64,000 nucleotides of DNA from Candidatus Dormiibacter inghamiae (GTDB lineage Bacteria > Chloroflexota > Dormibacteria > Dormibacterales > Dormibacteraceae), in NCBI GenBank assembly GCA_016464825.1, contig JAEKNQ010000025.1, positions 1-64,000 on the forward strand, written 5' to 3'. Under the pieces are notes generated by a model. That model had not been told where the DNA came from, made no database searches, and saw only the letters and a list, made by a program, of their open reading frames with translations. Positions 38,934 through 50,180 of the stretch are shown one piece after another. How positions within the stretch are numbered: position 1 is the stretch's first letter; the number at the start of each line of letters is the position of its first letter. Made by a program: the position numbers and the translations under genes.

Positions 38934-40169
38934 ATCCCTAAGCTGCCCGACGCCGGCCGCCGCTCCCGCCTCACCGCGCTGGCGCTGACCGCCGCCCTGG
39001 GGCTGCTGCTGGCAGCTCTGGCATTCAACTACTCCCGACCGCCGCCATCACTCCTACCGGCGCCAATCGCTCAGGGATCGCCCCAGCCGAGCCAAGCCCA
39101 GGCCCTGCCCTGGCCGGGCAGCGCGCAATCTGCGCTTGGTTTGGAAGGCGCCGGCCTGCTGGCTGCCACGCCCAACGCGCACCCGCAGCCAATCGCCAGC
39201 GTGGCCAAGGTGATGACCGCGCTCGTGGTCCTGCAGGAGAAGCCGCTGGCAGCCGGTGAAGCCGGCCCGCTGCTGCAGATCGGCGATCAGGAGGTGCGCG
39301 AGTACGCCGACGCGAAAGCCAACGGTGAGTCTGTAGTGGCCGTCAAGCAGGGCGAGCAGCTGACCGAGAGGCAGGCACTGGAGGGGCTGCTGCTGCCATC
39401 CGGGAACAACCTGGCGGTTCTCCTGTCGCGCTGGGTCGCGGGCTCGTCTCAGGCGTTCCTGGCGAACATGAACTCGACAGCGGCCGCCCTCGGTCTTCGC
39501 GAAACCAAGTTTGCCGATGTGAGCGGTTTCGATCCCGGCACCGTCAGCACGCCGAGCGATCTGGTCAAGCTCGGCCTGGCAGCAATGAAGAACCCTGCCT
39601 TCGGCGACGTGGTCGGCCAGCCGCAGGCAGATCTGCCAGTGGCGGGGACTGTCTACAACGTGAACTACGCCATCGGCCAGGACGGCATCACCGGCATCAA
39701 GACGGGCACCACACCCGAGGCGGGCGCCGTTTACCTGTTCTCAGGCACGACTGAGCTGGAGGGGCGCAAGCTGGTGGTGGTAGGCGTGGTGCAGGGCCAA
39801 TCGGCGCTGCCTGACGCTCTCACCGCCGGCCGCACTGTGCTGAAAGCGGCCAAGGCCGCCATCACAGTGCAAACCGTCGTCAGTCAGGACCAGGTGATCG
39901 GGCACTACCACGTCCCCTGGCAGGGAGACGTCGATGTCGTCGCCAAACAGGAGATGCGGCTGCCGCTGCTGCGTGGTTCCCCTGTGCGCTACCGCTTGAA
40001 GGGCAGACGGCTGACTGGGGCCGCGCCGGCTGGCAGCGATGCCGGCAGCCTCGAGGTGACGGTGGCCGATGCACCCGGCCTGGTGGCCGTGCGGCAGCAG
40101 GTCCCCCTGGCCACAGCCGAGGAGGTCACTGAGCCGTCGCCCTATTGGCGCCTAACGCGGACGAGCTGA
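38934..40169 (+). CDS. D-alanyl-D-alanine carboxypeptidase (peptidase S11)
   Basis: Trims peptidoglycan stem peptides outside the membrane. The catalytic triad motifs are SVAK (in PIASVAKVMTA), SGN (LLPSGNN) and KTG (GIKTGTT). The first standard start, TTG 39141, would remove a clear membrane anchor (RLTALALTAALGLLLAALAF) and the first strand. Upstream the frame is open back to the TAG of the DUF4332 gene without ATG, GTG or TTG. ATC 38934 or CTG 38943 are candidate starts, neither with a clear SD. TAG readthrough or a sequence error are other explanations. Confidence 0.85.
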   Translation: MPKLPDAGRRSRLTALALTAALGLLLAALAFNYSRPPPSLLPAPIAQGSPQPSQAQALPWPGSAQSALGLEGAGLLAATPNAHPQPIASVAKVMTALVVLQEKPLAAGEAGPLLQIGDQEVREYADAKANGESVVAVKQGEQLTERQALEGLLLPSGNNLAVLLSRWVAGSSQAFLANMNSTAAALGLRETKFADVSGFDPGTVSTPSDLVKLGLAAMKNPAFGDVVGQPQADLPVAGTVYNVNYAIGQDGITGIKTGTTPEAGAVYLFSGTTELEGRKLVVVGVVQGQSALPDALTAGRTVLKAAKAAITVQTVVSQDQVIGHYHVPWQGDVDVVAKQEMRLPLLRGSPVRYRLKGRRLTGAAPAGSDAGSLEVTVADAPGLVAVRQQVPLATAEEVTEPSPYWRLTRTS

Positions 40170-40204
40170 CATCCGGGCGGCGACAGCCGCGGTCTGCGAA
40201 TGGC

Positions 40205-41247
40205 TCATTTGGTCTCAGTCACCTTTCGGAGCCCGCGGGGATGATCCGGGTCAAGGCCCATCGAAAGTGCTCGATGAAGCGCCAGCAACTGCCCGGCCAC
40301 AGCGTACGGCAGCGGGGTGAGACTCTCGGGCAGGCCTGTCTTGATCACCAGCGGCCTGCCACTTCGGCCCGGGCGATCGGTGAAGGCTAGGACGTGCGCG
40401 CCCTTCCGGACCAGTGCGGCGCCTAGGTCCCGCATCTGCCGCAGGGAGGGACCTGCCGCCTCCAGCAGCAGGACTGGGAAGCCCTGCTCCACCATGGCCA
40501 CAGGGCCGTGCATGAAGTCGGCGACGGACTGCCCGTCCGCGACCGAATAGCTGGTCTCAGTGATCTTGAGCGCCAGCTCTTCGGCGGTGGCCAAGTGGTA
40601 GCCTCGCCCGATCACCGCTAGGCGCTGGCCGCCCAGCCGTTCGGCTGCCTGCTGGAGAGGGTGGGTCAGCGCGATGGTCTGCCCTAACGCTTCGGGACGC
40701 GTTCCAGCGCCTGAGCGAAGTCGGCCTCCGGCCGCATCGCCTGGGACAGCATGGCAAAGGCGAGGAGGCTTGTCGTGTAGGTCTTGGAGGCGGGCACGCT
40801 CCGCTCCTTCCCGGCGTGCATCTCGAGCACCAGCTCGGCCGCTGACCCCAGGCGAGAGTTCGGCTCGTTGGTGAGCGCGATGGTCAGGCTGCCCTGGTCG
40901 CGAGCGGCCTCGATGACGCTGCACACGTCAGGAGAGGCGCCGGATTGGGAAACGGCCAGGACACAAAAGCCGGCAAGGTTGGGCCTGCCCTTGTAGAGCC
41001 CGAAGACCGAGGGGGCGGCGAGAGCGACAGTCAGTGAGTTGCGAATCTCGAAGAGGTACTTGGCGTAGGTGGCGGCGTGATCCGAGCTGCCCCGGGCGGC
41101 GATCAGAAGGCCGGCAGGCTGACGGGCCCTGATCGCCTGGGCGGCCTCGGCAATGGGAGCCCGACCCGCCCCCAGGGCGGCGGCGACGACGTCGGGCTGC
41201 TGCCTGATCTCAGCTTCAAAGGTGCTGCGGCTGTTTGGTGCGGGCAA
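40205..41247 (-). pseudogene. SIS-domain sugar isomerase/deaminase (GlmS C-terminal-like), frameshifted
   Basis: Two SIS domains in different frames. The first spans 41247-40684 (RGSSDHAATYAKYLFE, VSQSGASPDV, ALTNEPNSRLG) and stops at TAG 40686-40684. The second spans from about 40693 to 40205 (VIGRGYHLATAEELALKITE, FMHGPVAMVEQG). Joining them at about 40693-40700 gives a normal protein of roughly 348 aa, as in GlmS isomerase halves or NagB-II deaminases. One base appears missing. No classic slippery heptamer is visible, so a recent mutation or an assembly error is more likely than programmed shifting. Confidence 0.8.
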
Positions 41248-41308
41248 GCTGGATTCACTCTATGCCCCAAAACCAGCCGAAGCCTGAGCTGGTTGCTGGT
41301 ACTGGCAA

Positions 41309-41914
41309 CTAGAGCCAGCCCTTCGCCCGGGCGGTGCGGAGCGCCTCCAGCCGGTTTCGGGCGTTGACCTTCTGGATGGCTGCCGAGAGGTGGTTGCGGA
41401 CTGTGCCTTCCGAGAGGAACAGACGCCTGGCGATGGCGGCGACCGTCGAACCGTCCTCGCTCTCGGCGAGCACCTCCAGCTCGCGCGGTGACAGTGGGCT
41501 GTCGCCTTCACTGAGGGCCTGGGCGGCGAGCTGCGGATCCACCACCCGCTCTCCGGCGGCTGTCCGCCTGATCGCACCGGCGAGCTCTGTGACCGGAGCG
41601 TCCTTCAGCATGAATCCGCTGGCTCCGTTCGCCATCGCCTTGCGCAGATAGCCGGGCCGGCCGAAGGTGGTCAGCATGAGCACCTGGCATTCGGGCAGCA
41701 GTCGGTCCAGATCGGCGGCAACCGAGAGGCCATCCCGGCCGGGCATCTCGATGTCCAGCAGAGCCACGTCCGGTCGGAACTGCAACGCTGCGCCGGCTAC
41801 TTCGTCACCCCTCCCGACTTGGGCCACCACTTCGATGTCGCTCTCCAGATTGAGCAGGGCGGTGAGGGCGCCCCTGACCATCTCTTGGTCCTCAGCCAGC
41901 AGGACCCTGATCAC
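41309..41914 (-). CDS. LuxR-family response regulator (DesR/NarL type)
   Basis: A 201-aa regulator. The receiver domain 1-120 has phosphoacceptor Asp54 (ALLDIEMPG), Thr in LMLTTF and Lys in FMLKDAP. The LuxR-type HTH at about 138-195 has SPRELEVL and LFLSEGTVRNHLS. It shares an ATGA overlap with the kinase gene and is probably its partner. The divergent ABC exporter is the likely target. Confidence 0.93.
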   Translation of the reverse strand: MIRVLLAEDQEMVRGALTALLNLESDIEVVAQVGRGDEVAGAALQFRPDVALLDIEMPGRDGLSVAADLDRLLPECQVLMLTTFGRPGYLRKAMANGASGFMLKDAPVTELAGAIRRTAAGERVVDPQLAAQALSEGDSPLSPRELEVLAESEDGSTVAAIARRLFLSEGTVRNHLSAAIQKVNARNRLEALRTARAKGWL

Positions 41915-43080
41915 GCAGCACTTGCAGCGGCCGGCGCCTGCTTCAGCGGCAGCCTGACGAAGAGCCGGAAGCCGTGGGCAGTGGGACCCGCCTCGAGCTG
42001 GCCCTGCCGCGCCTCCACCCGTTCTCGCAGCCCCTGCAAACCGTGGCCTTGCTTGAACTCGAAGCAGCGCTCAGGGGCGCAACCGTCATCGGTGAGCTCC
42101 AGAGTCGCCTGTTCCAGGCAGTGTTCCAGCCGGAGGACGGCGGATGTGGCGTGGCTGTGGCGGATGACATTGGTCACTCCTTCGCGCAGCGCCCAGGCGA
42201 GCGTGGAGTCAAGGGCTGCCGGCAGGGGATTGGACAGGCGCGGGCCGGTGAGCGCCACGCCGGCTGCCTTGAGCCCGCTTTTCGCATTCACCAGCTCTTG
42301 CTCCAGGCTGGGCTGGCGGTACCCCGCGACTGCCTCTCTGACCTCGCGCAGCGCCTGCCTCCCCACCCGCTCGATGTCGGCGGCTTGCCGAGCCGCCAGC
42401 TCGGGTGATTGGCCGGCCAGCCGGTGAGCGAGCTCCGCCTTCAGCACCATCACCGACAGGCTGTGTCCGAGCAGGTCGTGGAGGTCTCGGGCGAAACGCA
42501 ACCGCTCTTCTGAGACTGCCAGCCGCGCCACCTCCTCGCGGGCAGCCTGCAACTGCCGATTGGAGCGGATCAAGGCCGCGATGCCAACCATGAAGAGACC
42601 GGTGAACAGCATGCCGCCCGAATAGAGGGCAGCGTAGTACCAGGGGATGCCACCGGCCAATGTGCCAATGAGGATCGCCAGCGAGATGAGGGGGATGAGA
42701 CTCCAGCCCCGCCAGGAGCGGAAGGCGAACGCTGCCCCGATGACCGGGAAATAGAAGGCGGCGGCAAAGTCAGCGCCGTCGAAGGAGACGAGGACGAACG
42801 ACAGGCCGACCAATGCCAGGATGGAGGCCAGAGCCTCGTAGGGGCGCGACTTGGCGCGCGGGGCTTCCAGCGATGCGGGAACAGCGCGGGTGATGAGCCA
42901 AGTGTCCACGGCCACGAACATCAGCACGGTGGCTGCGACCAGCAACCGGTCCTGGAGTGAATGCGGACGGCCGTAGTAGGCGGCTGCTTCGAACACCAAG
43001 AGCACGAGCCAGACAAGGCCGAGTGCGCGCCAGGCTCTCTGGCGCAGGCGAACCCGGAGTGCCTCGAGGCGGTGGTCCAT
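41911..43080 (-). CDS. Sensor histidine kinase (HisKA_3, DesK-like)
   Basis: A 389-aa protein. About five membrane helices between residues 18 and 172 form the sensor, then comes a dimerisation helix with phosphoacceptor His201 (RDLHDLLGHSLSV) and an ATPase domain with N-box REGVTNVIRHSHA and GHGLQGLRERV. The absence of a large external domain suggests it senses the membrane or a membrane-acting compound, as DesK, LiaS or BceS-type kinases do. It is preceded by a promoter that would give a very short leader. Confidence 0.92.
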   Translation of the reverse strand: MDHRLEALRVRLRQRAWRALGLVWLVLLVFEAAAYYGRPHSLQDRLLVAATVLMFVAVDTWLITRAVPASLEAPRAKSRPYEALASILALVGLSFVLVSFDGADFAAAFYFPVIGAAFAFRSWRGWSLIPLISLAILIGTLAGGIPWYYAALYSGGMLFTGLFMVGIAALIRSNRQLQAAREEVARLAVSEERLRFARDLHDLLGHSLSVMVLKAELAHRLAGQSPELAARQAADIERVGRQALREVREAVAGYRQPSLEQELVNAKSGLKAAGVALTGPRLSNPLPAALDSTLAWALREGVTNVIRHSHATSAVLRLEHCLEQATLELTDDGCAPERCFEFKQGHGLQGLRERVEARQGQLEAGPTAHGFRLFVRLPLKQAPAAASAA

Positions 43081-43093
43081 TGTTTATCAACGA

Positions 43094-43122
43094 AGGCTAA
43101 GACGACAGTCTGCTCCTGCCAA
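43094..43122 (-). promoter_or_regulatory. Promoter of the kinase-regulator operon
   Basis: -35 TTGGCA (43122-43117), a 17-base spacer, -10 TAGCCT (43099-43094). The -10 ends 13 bases before the ATG, so the mRNA would be almost leaderless. No SD is seen. Confidence 0.6.
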
Positions 43123-43145
43123 GTGACAGAGCCCTCGGTTTCGTC

Positions 43146-43159
43146 GTGACGAATGTCAC
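43146..43159. promoter_or_regulatory. GTGAC palindrome between kinase and ABC operons
   Basis: GTGAC-GAAT-GTCAC, a 5-4-5 inverted repeat in the 140-base divergent region. An additional AGTGACAG half-site lies near 43122-43129. It is a candidate binding site for the adjacent response regulator. Confidence 0.4.
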
Positions 43160-43220
43160 CAACACTTGATGAGGTCTGGAACTTTCCCTGTTTCGCCCGG
43201 CAGGTTAGGCTCGAAGCGAG

Positions 43221-44168
43221 ATGACAGTCGCTGAGCTGAGAGGTGTCACCAAGCGTTTCGGGCCGGTGGAAGCGCTGAAAGGCATCGATCTGGACATAGC
43301 CGAGGGCGAGCTGCTGGCGCTGCTGGGTCCAAACGGAGCGGGCAAGACGACAGCGATTGGGATGATGCTCGGCCTCCGGCGCCCCAGCACCGGCACTGTC
43401 AAGCTCTTCGGGCTGGACCCTGCCGACCGCCGCGCCCGGAGCCGCTGCGGCGTCATGCTCCAGGAGTCCGGCGTCAACCAGGCGCTGAGCGTGAGCGAGC
43501 TCGTGAACCTGTTCCGCGCCTACTATCCCAATCCCATGTCCGCCGACCGGGCCATCGCCCTGGCCGGCTTGGAGCCAGAAGCGAAGAAGCCGGTGACGAA
43601 GCTCTCGGGCGGCCAAAAGCAGAGGCTCTACTACGCACTGGCGGTGGCCGGCGACCCTGAGGTGATCTTCTTGGACGAGCCGACTGTGGGCATGGACGTG
43701 GAGTCCCGGAGGACGTTCCTCGACTCGATCAAGAACTTCGCGGCCGACGGCCGCACCATAGTGCTCACCACCCACTACTTGGACGAGGCGGACGAGCTGG
43801 CGCGCCGGATAGTCGTGGTGGACCGGGGCCTGATAGTGGCGGACGGCACCCCTGACTTCATCAAGTCGAAGGTGGCGGGCCGGCGCGTTACTTTCGACAG
43901 TGACCGCGCTCTGACCGAAGCCGACTTTGAAGGCCTGCCGCGCCAGCGACTGGAGATCTCCGGCCAGCGGGCGAAGCTGCTGACGGATCAGCCTGAGGAT
44001 GTTTTGCGAGCGTTGTTCCAGCGCGGCATGGGCATCAAGAATCTGAGCGTCATGGGCGCCGATCTGGAGGAGGCTTTCCTCGCCCTGACCGCGCACGACA
44101 AGGCCGACGCTGGCGCGTCTAGATCGGTTGAGCCGGATTCTTCCCCCCTTGAGGAGGTGAATCGGTGA
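43221..44168 (+). CDS. ABC exporter ATP-binding protein
   Basis: A 315-aa ATPase. Walker A is GPNGAGKTT, the Q-loop MLQESG, signature LSGGQKQRL, Walker B VIFLDEPTVGMD, and the H-loop is TTHYLDEADELA. Residues from about 220 form a C-terminal domain as in drug/lipid exporters of the DrrA/CcmA-like group. It overlaps the permease gene by 4 bases and is divergent from a DesKR-like system that probably controls it. Confidence 0.93.
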   Translation: MTVAELRGVTKRFGPVEALKGIDLDIAEGELLALLGPNGAGKTTAIGMMLGLRRPSTGTVKLFGLDPADRRARSRCGVMLQESGVNQALSVSELVNLFRAYYPNPMSADRAIALAGLEPEAKKPVTKLSGGQKQRLYYALAVAGDPEVIFLDEPTVGMDVESRRTFLDSIKNFAADGRTIVLTTHYLDEADELARRIVVVDRGLIVADGTPDFIKSKVAGRRVTFDSDRALTEADFEGLPRQRLEISGQRAKLLTDQPEDVLRALFQRGMGIKNLSVMGADLEEAFLALTAHDKADAGASRSVEPDSSPLEEVNR

Positions 44169-44962
44169 GCACGCAGGTTATGCCCAGGCCGTCCGGCATG
44201 CCGGTGGCGCCGGTGTCGCGAATGCTGCTGGCCTCCCTCAAGGCGCGGGCCCAGTTCTATCGACACAGTCCGCTGTTCCTGGTGTTCTCGATGTTGCTGC
44301 CGCTCATGTTCTACGCGCTCTTCGGCACAGTCTTTGCCCCCAAGAGCGGAGCCGCCGACTTCTTCGCCTATCTGCTCGGCTCGTATGGCGCCTACGCGGT
44401 GAGCAGCATCATGGTCTTCAACATTGGGATCGGAGTGGCGACCGCCCGGGCGCAGAAGATCGACGTGCTCCAGCGAGCCACTCCGCTACCGGGTTGGGTA
44501 GCCATTGCGAGCGAGATCTTCACCGCGATGGCAGTGGCGGTGGTGTCCCTGATCCCCCTCTTTATCTTCGGCGCTGCGTACGGCCACGTGCAGCTCTCGG
44601 CTGCTCGCTGGCTGCTGCTGCTGGTGAGCCTCGTTCTTGGCGCCCTGCCAGTGCTGGGACTGGGGCTGGCCATCGGTTACGGCGCCTCAGCCAATAATGC
44701 GCCGGCTCTGGCGAACCTGATCTACCTGCCGATGTCCTTCCTCTCTGGTCTCTTCATCCCGCTGACGATCATGCCTGACTGGATCCAGAAGATCGGCGTC
44801 TTGTTTCCCACCTACCACTACGGCCAGCTGGCCTGGAACTCCGTCGGTCAGGGCAAGGAGGATCCTCTCTGGGCGATCCTCTGGCTGATTGTGTGGGCAG
44901 CTGTGCTGTTTGGGATTGCCGCCCGCTTCTACCGCCGGGACCAGATGCGAAAGTTCGCCTGA
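44165..44962 (+). CDS. ABC-2 type permease
   Basis: A 265-aa membrane protein with about six helices (around 35-55, 70-95, 115-145, 155-180, 185-205, 235-255). The ABC-2 signature region is around MSFLSGLFIPLTIMPDWIQ. GTG 44165 follows a strong GAGGAGG SD inside the end of the ATPase gene. It forms the exporter with the preceding ATPase. The substrate is unknown. Confidence 0.9.
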   Translation: MSTQVMPRPSGMPVAPVSRMLLASLKARAQFYRHSPLFLVFSMLLPLMFYALFGTVFAPKSGAADFFAYLLGSYGAYAVSSIMVFNIGIGVATARAQKIDVLQRATPLPGWVAIASEIFTAMAVAVVSLIPLFIFGAAYGHVQLSAARWLLLLVSLVLGALPVLGLGLAIGYGASANNAPALANLIYLPMSFLSGLFIPLTIMPDWIQKIGVLFPTYHYGQLAWNSVGQGKEDPLWAILWLIVWAAVLFGIAARFYRRDQMRKFA

Positions 44963-45013
44963 CGCTTTGGGCCGACGCTACAAACGGCGCTGGCGGACCC
45001 GGGTTGCAACATC

Positions 45014-45985
45014 TTGGCCCTGGATCGGGTTGTATCCCCTGTGCTCAGGCAGTTTCGCTTTGGCGTCATCGCTGAGAACGTCCTTAGTCGGCGTGAGCTG
45101 ACGCGGACAGCCCAAGCTGCCGAGGCAGGCGGCTTCTCGACGCTACTGATCCGTGATCATTTCCTGCCCCAGCCATTCGGTCATCAGCTGGCGCCGCTCA
45201 GCTCTCTCAGCTATGTGGCAGCCATCACCAGCACCCTGCGTGTGGGCAGCATGGTTATGGCCAACGACTACCGAAGCCCGGTTCTGCTGGCGAAGGAGGC
45301 AGCGACCATCGACGTCCTCTCGGAAGGCAGGTTTGAGCTGGGGCTGGGCACCGGCTTTTTGCAAGCCGAGTACCGCCAAGCGGACATTCCGTTCGAATCT
45401 CCGAGTGTTCGAGTGGGAAGGTTTGCTGAGGCGGTCCAAATCTACAAAGCCCTCCTCAGTGGAGCACCCGTCACATACTCTGGCGAGCACTATCGCCTTG
45501 AAGGCGTCCAGAACTTCCCTCAACCGGTGCAGACGCCTAGGCCGCCGATTCTGGTCGGAGCCGGCGGTAAGCGAATGCTTGGCATCGCCGCCCGCGAAGC
45601 TGACAGCATAGGCTTGCTCTCAGCTGCCATCACTGATGGGTTGCTGGTCGAGGATCCGACCAGCCGCCTGGCTCACGCGGTCGAGAAGCGGTTGCACTGG
45701 ATCAAAGAAGCCGCCGGACCGCGCCTACCTGACGTTGAACTTGGCATGTTCATGACCCTGCTCCTTCGGGAAGATCGGCCCACGGCCGCCGAGGACCTGA
45801 TCAGGCAGCGTGGCTGGCGCGGCGTCACCCCAGATCAAGTGCTTGCCATGCCGTCGGTTTTCATAGGTTCGCCCGCGGGGACAGTGGAGCTCATGCAGGA
45901 GCGCCGGGAGACTTATGGAATCACGTATTACGTGGTGGGACCGTCTGCACAGGCTGACGTCGCCCAGCTCATCGGCAGTCTGTAA
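45014..45985 (+). CDS. LLM-class (luciferase-like, probably F420-dependent) oxidoreductase
   Basis: A 323-aa TIM-barrel enzyme. Characteristic segments are RFGVIAENVLSRRELTRTAQ, LRVGSMVMANDYRSP, LAKEAATIDVLSEGRFELGL, GTGF, and RPPILVGAGGKRMLGIAARE. The group is large and uses F420 or FMN; the substrate cannot be read from sequence. The start is uncertain: TTG 45014 or GTG 45041, neither with a clear SD. It stands alone, followed by a 230-base gap in which I recognise nothing. Confidence 0.85.
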   Translation: MALDRVVSPVLRQFRFGVIAENVLSRRELTRTAQAAEAGGFSTLLIRDHFLPQPFGHQLAPLSSLSYVAAITSTLRVGSMVMANDYRSPVLLAKEAATIDVLSEGRFELGLGTGFLQAEYRQADIPFESPSVRVGRFAEAVQIYKALLSGAPVTYSGEHYRLEGVQNFPQPVQTPRPPILVGAGGKRMLGIAAREADSIGLLSAAITDGLLVEDPTSRLAHAVEKRLHWIKEAAGPRLPDVELGMFMTLLLREDRPTAAEDLIRQRGWRGVTPDQVLAMPSVFIGSPAGTVELMQERRETYGITYYVVGPSAQADVAQLIGSL

Positions 45986-46215
45986 GAGCCACCTGAAGCA
46001 GGGCGGCCCCTCTGAGCGGTGCCGAATGCCCCGAGGATCCGGCTCAAATTGCGGTTCACCTGTCCGCCTGCCCGCCGCTTTCTGCGTTGAGCCTGGGTCT
46101 CAGAGCCTCATGAGACAGCAAACGACCGACCGCCTGCCCAGCCGTTTTCGGCCACATTGAAGGCCAAGAAGCGCAGGACGCTCATGTGTCCGGCGCTCCT
46201 CTTCGGCCTTGGGTT

Positions 46216-46788
46216 TTAGGAGGACCTCCGGCTCGCGGCTCGGCCGGTGGCCGTGCGGACGGACGTCGCCGTGGACCCCTTTTGGCGCGTTCCGGCCGCT
46301 GTCGGCCGGGCACCTGCCCGGTTGGAAGCGGTGCTGGTCTTGCGCTGGGTGCGAGCCGCTGCGGTGCGGGTCGACGTGGGACGGCTCACCCTGGTCCGAA
46401 CCGGAGGCTGGCTGGCGGCCTCGAAGCGGGCAAACGACCTGACCGCGTTGGCAAAGCCGCCGTGCATCAGTTCCAGAGTCCGATACGCGGCCTCACCGAC
46501 CAGGTCGCGGCGGCGGGCCTGTGACCTCACCAGGCCGAGGCCCCGAAGCACGATCTGCGACGGGATGGTGCCGTCCACGAGAGCGGTCGTCGCGTTCGCC
46601 GCTCCGGCCACCAGCTGGGCAGCCTGACGCCGCGCCTGCCGAGCGCTGGGAGCGCCGATACGCTCCAGGCTCCTGACGCTGCTGCGGGCCGTCCGGCGCG
46701 GATGGGACGCCGCCTTGGTGGTCTCGGCAACTATGCCTGCTGCGGTGTTCGCAGTCCGCTCCTGCAGGTCGCTTGTTTCTTCGTTCAT
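46216..46788 (-). CDS. Unknown protein with basic Ala/Arg/Ser/Thr-rich tail
   Basis: A 190-aa protein. Residues 1-125 are helical and Ala-rich with no known motif (LVAGAANATTALVDGTIPSQ). The last about 65 residues repeat Arg/Thr/Ser/Ala and are strongly basic, like histone H1-type or phasin-like tails. AAGGAG lies 5 bases before ATG 46788. Transcription comes from a near-consensus promoter with two palindromic operators, so the gene is likely strong but switchable. It may bind nucleic acid or a polymer granule; this is not established. Confidence 0.65.
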   Translation of the reverse strand: MNEETSDLQERTANTAAGIVAETTKAASHPRRTARSSVRSLERIGAPSARQARRQAAQLVAGAANATTALVDGTIPSQIVLRGLGLVRSQARRRDLVGEAAYRTLELMHGGFANAVRSFARFEAASQPPVRTRVSRPTSTRTAAARTQRKTSTASNRAGARPTAAGTRQKGSTATSVRTATGRAASRRSS

Positions 46789-46813
46789 TGAAGCTCCTTG
46801 GCGATGGATTGAT

Positions 46814-46855
46814 TGACGCTATGCGTCATTGTAACGCATCTGACGCGATGCGTCA
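46814..46855. promoter_or_regulatory. Twin palindromic operators TGACGCNATGCGTCA
   Basis: Two 15-bp palindromes, TGACGCTATGCGTCA (46814-46828) and TGACGCGATGCGTCA (46841-46855), differ only at the central base; their centres are 27 bases apart. A half-site AACGCATC lies between. One covers the -35 and spacer, the other follows the -10, as expected for repression by a dimeric regulator bound on one face region. Confidence 0.7.
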
Positions 46856-46856
46856 A
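46828..46856 (-). promoter_or_regulatory. Strong promoter of the basic-tail protein gene
   Basis: -35 TTGACG (46856-46851), a 17-base spacer, -10 TACAAT (46833-46828), about 40 bases before the ATG at 46788. This is one of the best sigma-70-type promoters in the window, and it is overlaid by the twin operators. Confidence 0.72.
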
Positions 46857-47174
46857 ACCTCGCTGACACTCCCAACCTCTCCAGCAGCCGTTCGGCGTGT
46901 TCGCCGAAGAGGTCGTAGTGAGCTACGCGCCGCCGCTTCTCCGGCTGGATCCACTCTGGCCGGAGGCCGTAGCCGGCGCCCCATGCCTGCAGCCGCGAGC
47001 GCAGCCCAATGACGTGCAGGAACGGCCTCTCCATGGCTATACCGCGGGCCGAAAGCGTGCCGTGATAGCGGTCAAAGTTGCGGTGAACGGCAATGCCTCC
47101 TGTCTCCGCAAACTCGATCGCGGCCGCCAGTTCCCGGCGTTGGAAGTAGCGGACTTCCAGCCCCCCCGCGCGCC

Positions 47175-50176
<3,002 letters not shown>

Positions 50177-50180
<4 letters not shown>

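Noticed and set aside
40684-40700. Programmed -1 frameshifting in the SIS gene
   Set aside because: No X-XXY-YYZ slippery heptamer at the junction and no downstream stem noted; mutation or assembly error fits better.
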